A stretch of 64,000 nt of DNA from Yamagishiella unicocca. Lineage: Eukaryota > Chlorophyta > Chlorophyceae > Chlamydomonadales > Volvocaceae. Within the stretch, counting starts at the first letter, position 1. Every line of letters starts with the position of its first letter. The notes beneath the pieces were generated by a model. The model worked only from the letters and a program-made list of their open reading frames with translations, did not search any database and was not told where the DNA came from. This document shows positions 44,538 through 55,751 of the stretch, piece by piece. The DNA is taken from contig BDSL01000093.1 in NCBI GenBank assembly GCA_003116995.1, positions 62,001 through 126,000 of the forward strand. The letters are read 5' to 3'. A program made the position numbers and the translations under genes.

Positions 44538-47500
44538 CTACTCGGCCATCACAGCTGAAGGCCTGGATGGGAGGGAGACGAGATGTACGACCCGCCGATT
44601 ATTATACAACATAGGAAACGGAGCGAGGGCGGCAGAAACGGAAGGCCTGCCTGCACGGGCGTTATGAGCGAGAGGAAAGCCACGGCGGAGGTCGGCCCTG
44701 ACGAGTAAAACCGATTATTAGGATACGTACGTTTCATACACACGTTTGGCGATGTACATGCTGGAGAAGCGAGTAGCGTCGTAGGCCTGGGAGGGGGTTG
44801 AGAGCGAGCTAACGAAGCGATGCCCTCACGCACCCGATACCCTCCCCCCGCACCAGCAGCTCGTTCGTCGGAAAGAAAGTCAGAGGCAGTGTGAGAGCCG
44901 GGGCGGCGGGGTCCTCTCGGCACGTCTGCGACTGGGGCAGCGAGTCGCCCCGGTCGGGATCCTCGCCGCCTGCTGCCGCCGCAGCAGCTGCTCCGAAACC
45001 ACCTTGCCGTTGCCGCCAGGCCCACCAGGCGGCGGCGCCGCGGCGCCAGCCCTTGGGCCACCGCAGCTCCACGCGCACTTGCCGTACGCTGTACGACAGG
45101 TGGCCGGGTGCGAGCCACTGGCAGGGGCCGCTGTGTGCGATGACCGAACGACAGGAGGCCACACGGGACGAGGAAGGAGAGAGGTAGGGATACGTAAATA
45201 AATAATGATGACAGACATGATTTTACACACACACACAAAGAAGAGCCTGTCTAACAGTAATAACGTCTTCCTCCCATCGTAAGCTTGCTTTTAACCTAGC
45301 CAGCTCGTATCGGCACCAGTGGGGGCCGTAATGAACGTATCCGCATCCGGATCTGGTAGCCAGGGATGAAACTCGCTGTCGCGGCGGAAGAAATGAGCGA
45401 GCAGTCATGGATGATGTACTATTATTTTCACGCCAGCCACACCGACCACGTAGTTCCGCGCGTAGGACGCGCAAACATTGCGAGGCGCATCACGGAAATC
45501 GTGCAGTTCTTGGGAAAAAATCAAGGCGTGTCGGAAGCCCTAGGGTACAAATAATACCCCTCGGTTCGGCAAACCGAGTCTCTCACCCAACCGACCGGGT
45601 GCGTACTCCCTGCATAACCCCCCACTTACTCCGGTGGGTTTTCCCCGGTACGTTAACCAACAAGTCGATTACCGATGGGTAAACCACCCGAGGGTTCGTT
45701 GGACCCTTAGTTGGGTTGCCCACCCGTAACTCTACCCCTTCCTTACTAATCTGTAACCCCTCTATCTCTAGACTTTAGGTCGCACACGACATGACAGGCG
45801 AAGCCAGGGTAGGAAAGGGACGCGACAGTGATATCCGAAGCGGGGCCGATTCGCACCTCCCGCCCCTTTCCTGCCATAGGGTTGAGGTCTAGGGTTTAGC
45901 GCATTAGCCTTAGCGCATTCTGTATACGACTCTTACATGCTTCTTCATTCGTGCAGAAACGGTTGCGATTCATACGTCATTCAGGGTTTTACGTAGGGCC
46001 CTAGGGTTGTAGTCAAATCACCGTCATACAGCATCGAGGACGCCATTGCGCCGGCGCCCATGCCGCCGACCATGATGCCGCCGACCAATGCATGTCCGCC
46101 GGCATGCAATAATGCCAGGGGCCCGTGCGCCCTCCCTCATCGTCCCATCCAATACTTATGTTCCTAACACTGCAGTAGTGCGACTACCTCATTATTTAAG
46201 AGAAGCACCGACCTGAAGCCGGTGAAGAGGACGTCCAGGTCGGTGCCTAGAGTGAAGGACGCGCCGTCGGTGGAGACCTGTGCACGTACGGCAGCACGGA
46301 GCGAACGTTGTTATTACTGGCAGCTGGTGATCGTCGGTGGTTGGTAGTTGGTTATTTGGTTGTTGGTGCGGCCGCCATAGACGAATCATGCATCGCCGTT
46401 GGTGGTACGGTAATAAGTAAGGCCGAGGGGGTGGGGTAGGTGCGGGGTTGGGAGCCCATGACCGGCGGGGGGGGATCGGTGGGTGGAAGGCAGAGGGAGG
46501 ATAGACTGCTACATTATGCCACCGTACCACATAAATACACGATAATACTGTTTAATCAGAAGTGTTTCTATCATTTGAAACGCAGAAAGGTAACCGAGTT
46601 GATCGCACGGTTGATTGGCTACTAGTAAGCAAGCTGTTTGGGTCTTAAAAGTCCTGGATGAGCCCGGAGGCTCATGGACCGCGAACCAAGCAATATGTGT
46701 TAGGCTGAGTTTTTGATACATACGAAAGTATAATTCGCTCATTAGCGGCGATGTCTTGGCAGCTGTGATCGTTGTGCGGCGCTTCCTGATACGCTGCAGT
46801 TGCTGCATGCATGCATAAAGCGAGCAATGGATGTATGTACGCACGGCACCGCTATCGCGACCGATGGTAGCTAGTGTGGCGTCGCGACGACGGGACGCTC
46901 GAACTTTCGCGACTTTGGTCACGTGTATGACGACGGTCGGCGGGACAGAGGACATACGGCCGCATGGGTCGGCAGCTCCGAGACCAATAATGCAAACTGA
47001 CTGGCTGGTATATTATTTCCCCATGTCTGTCCTGACGGAAGGCGCGCGCACCGCTCCATCTCAACAGCAAATATAATAGGCTTTGGTTCCGCGCAGTAGA
47101 TAGAGCAGCCAGCTCCGCTCGTTTGCTCTCGCTCGCCCATCATCACTCGCTACCATGCACCCACCGCCACGATCCCTGCTGCCTGCTCCGTCGCGCAGCA
47201 GCTATGCATTTTCCCCAACATCATTGGCATCCTGATAACCCCTATACCACTACCATATGCATCAGCAAAGCCCTCCCGACTGCCCCCGCACCACCCGCCC
47301 CGAAACACGCTTTCCTACCTACCTGCAGCTCCTCAACGGCGGGGATGTACTGCACGCCGCCCACGTCAGCGCCAACCACCAGCTGCCAACGGTAACTGGC
47401 CAGCAGGCCGGGATCGTCCCTGTCGTCGGTGGCGGCGGTGCTGTTGACTGCACCCGTGGCCCCCGCCGCCAAAACCAGCAGCTCCAGCAGCGCCATTGCG

Positions 47501-49699
47501 CCCTCGACCACCGGTAGTGGAGTGCGCTTGGTGGTGGCGGCATCCTGTAGGTAATGACCCACGGGGCAGCAGGGCGGTGGAGATGTATACAGGTAGGGAG
47601 CAGATAAAGTAGTGAGCCGAAGCCCGGTTGGGCAGGCGGTGGGTTGCTCAGATGGTTCACCAAGGGCGATCATGAAAGGACGGAGCAACGGTATGTCGAC
47701 GGATGTGGCTACTGACGGAGCAAGCAAGCAACCCACCGCGGCGGGCGGGGGCCAGCAGGGTAGCAAAGGCTGACACGCACCCAAGGTGACGTCGATAGAG
47801 AAGTGCCATGGGTGTGCGGTGGATGAGAGACGAACGGGGGTGAACCCGGAGAGCGACGTCGGTAGGCAGAGAGGAGCTGTTCCTTAGGGGTTTCACCGGG
47901 GCCCGACCTACCGGTCAAACCCCCTTCTGCCCAAACGCAATTGGTCGTATTGCTTGCGCGGGCCCCCCCTGGACCTCGTGTTTATCAAACCCCCCTGGAC
48001 CTCGTGTTTCCGTCCTACATGGCGCCCTCGCTGGGGCCCGGGAGCCTCCACATCCGATACCCTCGAGCGCGTCTTGCAAAACGGTCCTCCAGACAGTTAT
48101 CAGCTTCCTCCCTTGCCAGACCACTGGTTTCCTCCCTAGTCTCTACAGCCCATCCCGCTTGGCCTCCGGTTTCCCTTCCCTGTGTGCGCGCCAAAGACCA
48201 GTTTTTACGCCACCGACACCACCCAGCCACCCACCCAGCCACCCACCCACCAGCAACAGCTCCTGCAGCAAGTACGACTTCAGGGCCGCCTCCCCCGCCG
48301 CGGCGGCGGCAGCACCTCGCACGTCGCCGTACAGGTGCAGGACAGCGGCCTGCGGTGCAGAGGGCATACATGTGGTAGACGACGATGGGGGCTCAGGAGG
48401 GTGGGCGGGGGCGCGTGTTGTAGGTAGGTAGCGAGCAGGCAAGGGAGACTGACAGGCCCAACTGGTACCGTAATACAACAGCGGGGGCGAGACAGGCGGA
48501 GCTAGGTGCGTATCATGTATGGCGTACGTACGGTGGCTACCCAGTTGTTAGAAACGTACGGTGGCTACCCAGTTGTTAAAAACGTACGGTGGCTACCCAG
48601 TTGTTAGAAACGTACGGTGGCTACCCAGTTGTTAGAAACGTACGGTGGCTACCCAGTTGTTAGAAACGTACGGTGGCTACCCAGTTGTTAGAAACGTACG
48701 GTGGCTACCCAGTTGTTAAAAACGTACGGTGGCTACCCAGTTGTTAGAAACGTACGGTGGCTACCCAGTTGTTAGAAACGTACGGTGGCTACCCAGTTGT
48801 TAGAAACGTACGGTGGCTACCCAGTTGTTAGAAACGTACGGTGGCTACCCAGTTGTTAGAAACGTACGGTGGCTACCCAGTTATCGTTAGGATTCACACT
48901 ACTCGGTCAGTGCGTGCGGGCGCCCCCCCCCCGCCCTAAGCTCGGCTACAGCGGGCGAGATAGATGATATGCTTGATGACCTGGCCGCCAGGTGCAGCGA
49001 GCGGCCATAGCAACATGAACAGTTGATAATGCGTCCATCTAAATCCAGGCAACCCACTTACGTGTGCCGACATGTAAGTGGGTGCCGACACGTACGGGAA
49101 GCCCGTGTCCCCGACACGGGCTTCACTTCCTCTTAAGTAAGCCTCTGAACCCCCACATAGCCGTCTTCACGGATAGCAGCACACAGCCCTCCCCACAGCC
49201 CGCCGCTACGTAGCACACAGCTAAATGCATACACATCAAGATGGACGACCATGCAAATCAACCGCAAGTAAGTACGTACATCGAGAGCGGCCAGCTCCGA
49301 CTTGGTCAGCGGCTTGCCATACACGTTGACCGTGGCCGGAGCTGTTGCGCGCGCCCTCAGGTCCTCCAGCAACTGGGTTCCGGAGCGAGCCACAGCGGGG
49401 GGAGGCGTGCCGCCAGCGCCTGGGGAGGGTGATGATGCCGACGGCGCCGCGCCGGTAGCATCGCCGCCTCGCGTGAGGGTCTCGGTCCTGATGGTTGAGA
49501 TGGATGGGCCGGCGTCCGCCGGAGCTGCCGGGGTCGCCGCCGAATCATCGCGAGCGCTGCGCGGCGGACGGGCCGGTTGACGGCGGGGCGGCTGGTAGCA
49601 GCCGGCGGGCTGTCGCGGAAGGTCTGCTGCTGGAGGCCGCTGCTGTGGGCGCACCGCGCCGGGCAACCGGGCCGCGCGACAGGTCTGCGTTAGAACCAT
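44538..49699 (-). CDS. Probable plastid protein, possibly PAP/fibrillin-like, six exons
   Basis: Exons: 49699-49280, 48349-48251, 47544-47323, 46277-46213, 45088-44841, 44554-44538 (TAG), giving 356 residues. Frame and phase fit at every junction, including a 17-base last exon. The first ~110 residues are Arg/Ala/Pro/Ser-rich (MVLTQTCRAARLPGAVRPQQ), a good transit-peptide candidate. Next come TVNVYGKPLTKSELAALD and [20 protein letters not shown], a helical segment ALKSYLLQELLL, then VVEGAMALLELLVLAA, ASYRWQLVVGADVGGVQYIP and FTLGTDLDVLFTGFSVRQVR, VELRWPKGWR, and FFPTNELLVRGEAVMAE at the end. The YRWQLVVGAD ... LRW ... ELLVRGE order loosely recalls PAP/fibrillin lipid-binding proteins, but no diagnostic motif is certain. 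Treat the function as unknown and the plastid location as inferred. Introns hold a 28-bp array and other repeats. Confidence 0.6.
44700..44775 (+). repeat. Dispersed short repeat in the last intron of the 44538 gene
   Basis: GACGAGTAAAACCGATTATT, CATACACACGTTTGGCGATG and TACATGCTGGAGAAG match the 35798 and 15185 members. Confidence 0.5.
48525..48884. repeat. 28-bp satellite array, ~13 copies
   Basis: The unit GTACGGTGGCTACCCAGTTG plus TTAGAAAC (or TTAAAAAC) is nearly invariant. It lies in intron 1 (48350-49279) of the 44538-49699 gene. The low divergence means recent expansion or gene-conversion-like homogenisation. Confidence 0.95.
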
Positions 49700-50387
49700 G
49701 ACAGCTCGTGGGATATCGGTATATATGGATGTTCGACAGATAGTAAACTGTGTATATTTGACGCGCGGTCGGAATAATGGGCACAAGAGCGTGGGAGGCC
49801 CCGCGCTTTTATTCCGTCACGGCATTGGATAACACTTTTCGATGACTGTCGATGACGCCAACTCCAGCGTTAAGCCCCACGAATGCGTGGGTGCAAGGGC
49901 GTCCTAAGTCGACAGAGCTGGGTGCATTCCATCCCGCCACAAAAAAGCCCTAACTGGTCCTAACTTCGTTGGTACGGCGGGATGAACCTTCGGCTCGATC
50001 GCTCACATTAAGTAAAAATAGCCTACATTCTATTGATTTCTGCGATTTTGCTTGTCCGGAGGCTCCTATTGCCTTTCCTTTGGAGTTCAGAGGGACGCTC
50101 GGCGTAGCCTTCATTACGGCTAGTTGGATTGTGGTTTGCCTAATCAAACAAACATATTGTAAGAATACGGGGCTCCAGTGGACCGAATGACTCGGTCTAG
50201 AATGCGAGTATTACATGGGAGCCGGAACGGCTACAAGCGCGGAAGCGCAACCAGGCGGGCCCAATGGGCCAGGCCACAACACAGATCACCGGACGAAGTC
50301 AAACCACTCCTCACTGGTCGGGAAAAGACAGCCGAACCGAGGCCGACAGGGAAACCGAAAACGACTACAAGCGCGAAAGAGCCTCGC

Positions 50388-50720
50388 CGAGTAGGAAAAG
50401 CGTGTCCAACACGAGCCACCAACACCAAGCCTGCAGCGATGCGCGAGAGCACAACCGTGAGGGCCAAAAGGCCAGGCCGCTACAAAGGCCACAGGAAAAA
50501 GACCCGCGCCGAGTAGGGAAAGCGTGTCGAACACGAGCCACCAAAAAACAAGCCTGCAGCGATGCGCGAGAGCGCAACGGGGGGGGCCAAAAGCCCAGGC
50601 CGCTAGTCAGGCCACGAAACAAGATCCGCGCCGAGTAGGGAAAGCGTGTCGAACACGAGCCACCAAAACCAAGCCTGCAACCTGGGCGAGAGTCACCACA
50701 GCGAGTCGGCAACGGGTCCA
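50388..50720. repeat. 122-bp tandem repeat, about 2.7 copies
   Basis: Units begin near GAGTAGGGAAAGCGTGTCGA, with ACACGAGCCACCAA and AAGCCTGCA following. The GTGTCGAACACGAGCC block recurs at 50402, 50524 and 50647. Confidence 0.85.
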
Positions 50721-51554
50721 TGGCCATCACACAGAATCGAGCCGTCGAGTCCATTGCCTCCACAAGAACCGAGCCTTCAGCGTGGGCAAGACCACGAGCA
50801 CGGAGCCGTCCGCGAGGCGTAGCGAGCGGAGGAGCCCCGGCCCGGAGCGAGGACCATCAGCAAAGGCGCCAGCGCCGCCGAGCACCAGAGCGCGCCCAAG
50901 CTCCAGCAGCCAGTACCAGAGAGGGCGAAAGACGAGAGACGATGGAGAGCAGAGACTGCGCCGCAAGCGGACCGAAAGTTGCGCGACCCCATGGCGAGGT
51001 CCACAAAAAGAGGACGAGGACCACGGCGCCTAGGGCGCCGTGGCCCTGTAGAGCCTTGTAAGCACCTGCTGCGGAGGTACTGCTGGGACGTCGTATCAAC
51101 GGTTGGAGGTTAGGCAACGTTTGCAAGCAAATGCGCACCGCCAGGTATCCCCAGCACCCCGCATTCCTCCTGATCCCATATTTTATTCGTTTTTGCTCAA
51201 ACTAGCGGCGCTGGCGAGCTCCTGCCATCGTTCCAGTCCCTGTCTCCCAGACATGCTTGGCCAACCGTACCAACACGTACCAACGAGTTTGAAGTTGCAC
51301 CCATATTTCCTTTATTGGCTCAAAGTAGCGTTGCCAGCGAGCAGCTGTCGTCGTTTCTTAGCGCAAGTATGCAGAGGGCTATAAACATGGTGGTTACCCC
51401 CAGCCAAGCACGTGCTGAACCATACTTACGGAGCGCTCGCTTACTGCGAATTTGGTTTTTCATTCGTCGGCAAGTCGAGTACGTATATGTAGCGCGAGTG
51501 CATGAGCCGACAAACCTCAAACGCGCTGTTCGACCCACAAAGGACGATTCCAAA

Positions 51555-51585
51555 CGATTGAGGAGGCCAATGGCCTCCTCAATCG
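51555..51585. repeat. Perfect palindrome, 15-bp arms, 1-base centre
   Basis: CGATTGAGGAGGCCA, then A, then TGGCCTCCTCAATCG. A further GGACGATT lies 5' and CGTCC 3', so an imperfect stem extends outward. It could be a small foldback element end or a hairpin in RNA. Confidence 0.85.
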
Positions 51586-52235
51586 TCCTTTCAGCATCGA
51601 TTTTTCAGCCGTCTGAAAGGTCGCTGCTTTGATGCTCCACGATTGAGTTATTGAGTTTCGGCGTCGGGGTCATACACGTATGGAAGGCGCCGGCGGTGTG
51701 TTCCATTGTGGAGGGTCGCTGGCTTCTGGGCCCAAGCGGCAAACGAGCTGGAAATCACAGGACACATACACACAGCAGACAGCGATGCCTTTCCTTTTCG
51801 ATCACGTACACCGCTGGGGGCACCGGGCCTGTACCGCCGGCGGCCATTGCTAGCCCGCAGCAAGTGTTCAGGCGGCTCTGGTCTGGGGTGAAGTGGGAGC
51901 CTTCGCATAAGGAGGGCTGGTGGCAGCTGACCGCGAATGAGGTCCCCCTTCTGGGGAACTCGTGTATTCGGGATGTGGCAGCCGCTCCCTGTGGGGGTGG
52001 CACACCGCCTGGGTAGTGTCCGGGGGAGGTCCCCCCTCGCCTGCGACACTTTTGGTTCTGCCCGTCCGGAGGCTCAGGCTGTGGTTTACCAACGTCTATC
52101 CGCTGGGATGTGGTGGTCCTGGCCGCTATTACTGACATGGAGGTTGGGCGCCGGTTTATGGCTATAACCCTGATGAGGTCGGGGGTTGGTTGCCCTATGT
52201 ATGGTTGTCCTTGCCTGGGTTTGATCTCCAGAATC

Positions 52236-52560
52236 GTTCCATCCGACGTGTAACGGTTACAGTGGGTTCCAGACCAAGAGGTAGAACCATCGGGCACATC
52301 GCCTGACACTGAAAGAGGCAGGGAAAGCAAGGAAAACCGACGGTTCCGAAAGGCAAACCACCCAGAGCCTCACAACCGAGATCCCAGAGGAAACAGCAAG
52401 CACCAATACACAGGGGGAGGTTGCGCTGATGGTTAGTGTTGGGGCTTCCCAGAAAGGTTGGGCCGCTGTGGGGCCTCGGCGACCCTTTTTTTGCGGGTAG
52501 TTTCCGGTCGCCTTGTCGCAGTAACTGTTACAGCGCAAATACCCCCTGGGCGTGCTGACG
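52236..52560 (-). mobile_element. LINE 3' end, reverse orientation
   Basis: On the minus strand it ends GTTCTACCTCTTGGTCTGGA, ACCCACTGTAACCGTTACA. Upstream it shares CAGTGTCAGGCGATGTGCCC, GTGGTTTGCCTTT and CCCCTGTGTA-like text with 62.9-63.1 kb. It is 5'-truncated and has no intact ORF. A second TAACTGTTACAGCG tail at ~52520-52535 suggests two insertions in tandem. Confidence 0.7.
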
Positions 52561-52644
52561 GCTGCTGTTTTTTCCTCTGGACTGTTGACTGGTACGACTT
52601 GGGACGGATCGGAGATTTCGAACTCTTAGGTGAAGAAATGAGCA

Positions 52645-52688
52645 TTACAGCATATCAGCATATCAGCATATCAGCATATCAGCATATC
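52645..52688 (-). repeat. AGCATATC octanucleotide array next to a TGTAA signal
   Basis: Five copies of AGCATATC at 52649-52688. TGTAA on the minus strand at 52645-52649 lies ~170 bases past the stop of the Smr-domain gene and is a plausible poly(A) signal for it. Confidence 0.6.
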
Positions 52689-52820
52689 ATCGACCTTTCA
52701 GACGGCTTAATTAATCTGTCAGACAGATGCCCATATGGGCTGGACGGACCTAATGCATTAGGTCCAACCTGCAGCCATCTGGTGACATGAATCGTACTAC
52801 CGCTCTCCACGCATGTCATC

Positions 52821-53882
52821 TCATGTGACTTTGATCTGCGGTAGTCGTAAATGTGGGCGACGCTCGACTACATCCGGCTTCAATTCGCTACTGCGATGTG
52901 ATGCCGCCGTAGCAAGACTATAAGATTTCCTAACCACCGGTTGGGCCAGCATGGGCGTCCCCAGCGCCGTGTCACGCCCTCTGACCGCCTCAACATATCT
53001 CCGCTCATGTTCGGGTCTGCTGCTTGATGTCGCAGCAAGAAAAGAACGGCTATCTGCCGCCTCATGCTGCCCGCCTGCTGCCACCAGTGGCACACCCGCC
53101 ACACCTCCGCCTTTACAACAACAACCTCCGCCTGGTCCAGGATTACAGGCCATCCTGTCATGTGCAGTTTGCCGAATATTTGTTTGAAGCTCTCCGAATT
53201 TTCCGGCACCAGCGGCGGCTCCCATGTCATAATGAGGAACAGCTTGGTTGATTAGGACTCTGATGCACCCTGCATTCGGCTTATTATCTTCAAACGCCAT
53301 TTTCCACTCTGTCAAACACCTCAACATATATTTCTTTAAAACACCTCTCCCATTAGGGCTATGTTTCCCTTTTCCGGTAATGACAAAAACATCCTTGCAG
53401 CAACCCTTCACACGTACGTTCCCTAGGAATGAACAGAGGCGCTCTTTGGCCTCCCGAATAGTCTGTCGATGCAAATCCAGTGTGTTGTCTGTCTTCTTCA
53501 TGTTGTGTAGCCTGAAAAAGATGTCGCTTGCCTCCTTGTTGGACGTCCGATATAGCTCCGCCAACTTGGCCAGGTCCCTCCGCCACCGTCTCGGTTCTTT
53601 CTCCGAAGACGCTTGATCGACGTCCTCTAAATATTGGAGATGACGTTCCTTATCACGTATCCTGCGGCATGCGGCTGCTATGTGACGTAGGATTTCAGCC
53701 CTCGTCTCAGCAGGGTTCTTGTCACGTGGCGTCGCCTGAATGTATTGGCTGATGGCATCCTGTAAATATGCTACGTGTACATGGTTCCAAGTATTGTTGC
53801 CGAGGAGCCCCGTCAATATTTGGGATCCCGCAGCGATAAATTCACTCCTCGTGTTCCATCCTATTTGGTCCATTGTTGGCAT
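52821..53882 (-). CDS. Smr-domain protein, compact gene of atypical composition
   Basis: A continuous 353-codon frame from ATG 53882. The Smr (MutS2 C-terminal-type) domain lies at residues ~134-211: LDLHRQTIREAKERLCSFLG, then FVITGKGKHSPNGRGVLKKY and CIRVLI. LDLH and TGKGxHSxxG are the family's nuclease-associated signature. It is preceded by a helical charged stretch (ERHLQYLEDVDQASSEKEPR ... LAELYRTSNKEASDIFFRL) in the place of the DUF1771 helix common in eukaryotic Smr proteins. The C-terminal ~130 residues are unremarkable. Expected role: RNA or DNA cleavage or binding, unproven here. The coding GC is clearly lower than in every other gene in the window and no intron is needed. The frame continues upstream to a TAG near 54021 and contains a possible exon with CTCAG|GTAAGG donor and GCAAAG acceptor, so a short 5' exon is possible. 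Confidence 0.72.
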   Translation of the reverse strand: MPTMDQIGWNTRSEFIAAGSQILTGLLGNNTWNHVHVAYLQDAISQYIQATPRDKNPAETRAEILRHIAAACRRIRDKERHLQYLEDVDQASSEKEPRRWRRDLAKLAELYRTSNKEASDIFFRLHNMKKTDNTLDLHRQTIREAKERLCSFLGNVRVKGCCKDVFVITGKGKHSPNGRGVLKKYMLRCLTEWKMAFEDNKPNAGCIRVLINQAVPHYDMGAAAGAGKFGELQTNIRQTAHDRMACNPGPGGGCCCKGGGVAGVPLVAAGGQHEAADSRSFLAATSSSRPEHERRYVEAVRGRDTALGTPMLAQPVVRKSYSLATAASHRSSELKPDVVERRPHLRLPQIKVT

Positions 53883-53933
53883 TCTTTGCAGGCACAAATG
53901 TATTAGGTTAGGACAACCGTCCAGACCGTGCAC

Positions 53934-55751
53934 CCGTGGTGAACTCCTGTCGGTCGTCGCCTTACCTGAGGCCCACGCACGGAGGCCAAAGTGTACGACT
54001 TGTTTCGACCGCGCCTACAGGTGGTCTGTGATTTAGCGTCCAGCGAGCAGTGCAATCGATGAATGTTTGCCCTTGCATGCGCCAAGTAATTTTGGGGGAC
54101 ATACAGCTGAAGAATGCTGCCAGCTAACATTTATCATATGGAGAGTGTCTAATTTATTCTGTGACAACTCCATACGTCCTTTTATATGATTTTATGCAGC
54201 AGCAGGTAAATTTTGCGGATGACGACGATTCCCCTACCCGCTCGGCGCAGCTCGGCGCTCCCTACCCTTACCCTACCTTGGCGAATGAACCTGGGGGGAA
54301 GTTTTTTGGCGCATTAACAGTGCTCATTTCCATTGAGCCGATTCTATATGAATCCTATATTTCGCACCCGCTGTGCGAAATTTCCAGGCTACAATATATC
54401 TCTCCCAAGGCGTTCATGCAAAGTTGTCCCGCGGCTACGTTTCCAGTTTCTTTTGTAGGTTTGCAATAGCAGATTTTATTTACTATAATTTAAAAACAGC
54501 AGGGGAGGGACATCCTGAACGAGACACAAACCGAAAGAGAAGAATGTACGTATGTAAACCCTCAAGCCACTTCCTACGGCTTCTTCGGTCCAATTTTACG
54601 CTTTGGTGTTATGTGAATGCACCTCCAGACTGCCTTGTCGCAGGACGAAGTGACGTGCGTTTCGTCCCTACGTACGCCTCCACCGTCTGGCGCTGATTCG
54701 CCCTAATCCGCAGCGCGCTCGCGCGTCCGTCCCCAGCGAGCGCTGTCGAATAAACCTGCAGTTGAGGAAAAGTGTTTAACAGTGTCAGAGCGACGACAAG
54801 CTCAAGTTCGGGAAGTCCCACGCACCGTTAACCTATAGGTTATCGCGCGGCTGCTGCGAGCGAGGGGAGGGCGTGTATTCGCGCACGCCTAGCTATGCAT
54901 CCAGTGTTCGCATGCGCCTATGTGCTCGCACAAGGAAAGGATCGAGTCTCCGTCAACGAGTTGGTTGTGGTTCCGGGGCATTAACAAGTGCAGGCTAGTA
55001 CCCGCCCAACGCCTGCAACCGTGCGTATCGATCTTCCTGACCTGAAGGACCTCCGTGTGCTGCGGCTCTCCGATAACCCTTGCGCGGACTACCCGATCGT
55101 GCATGGCGGTTGAAGCAGCGGCTTGTGCGGTACGAGTAAGCATTGAAAATTTCATTCGGGTCTGCTGGAGCGGTAAAATGGACCCAAGGGCGGCTCCGCC
55201 CCTAATCCGCCGCCCGAATGCCCGCCTGATTGTCCGATCAGGCACGGCCGAGGCCAACAACCCACAACAGTGCGGAGGTGCACACTACCACATATCACCA
55301 ATTCATGCACTTACGGCCAATAATAAGCCATAAAGTCACTACTCCCAACAATTTGCCCACATGATTAAGTAGCCGGATGGACCGGCCAATTGCGCGAGCA
55401 GCAGCTGATACACACATTTAACGGCATGTAACGACCGAGCTCGGACAGCGGACAACGGAACTACAGAACCTTCCCGAACTTGCGCGTTAGCTGCGTGCGT
55501 GCAAACTTAGGACGCACACCTACACTACTGTAACAAGTACAACACATACATGCTTCCCTTCAGGAAACTTTAACGCCAAGGCCGATCGCTGACGCCCGAA
55601 GCGCCCATCCAAGCAAGGCTGTAAAATGTATGTGGGTTGGAAAGGAAAAAGCGTCGCAGCTTCACGTCTGGCCTCCGGACGTGTTCCGTCGTTCGCGGCA
55701 AACCGTTCAGGCCGATGATCGATGCCCAGTCGCAACGTCTGGCTCCGGCCA
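53934..55751. other. Intergenic DNA, partly AT-rich
   Basis: No gene is supported beyond a possible 5' exon of the Smr gene (~53957-54020). Bases 54130-54560 are markedly AT-rich. A perfect palindrome TAACCTATAGGTTA lies at 54829-54842. The stretch before 55751 should include the 3' UTR of the glutaminyl cyclase gene; no TGTAA was noticed there. Confidence 0.45.

Larger units (their letters stand above)
49700..52235. other. Gene-poor, repeat-rich interval
   Basis: No gene is supported. It contains a 122-bp tandem array (50388-50720), a duplicated ~125-bp-spaced segment around CCATATT ... GCTCAAA ... GCGAGC (51174-51230 and 51299-51350), and a perfect 15-bp-arm palindrome at 51555-51585. Frames up to 191 codons are scattered over all phases with no recognisable domain. 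Confidence 0.5.

Noticed and set aside
46020..46115. Minus-strand frame HALVGGIMVGGMGAGAMASS
   Set aside because: It looked like an extra exon of the 44538 gene, but no acceptor precedes it and direct joining of 46213 to 45088 already gives perfect phase.
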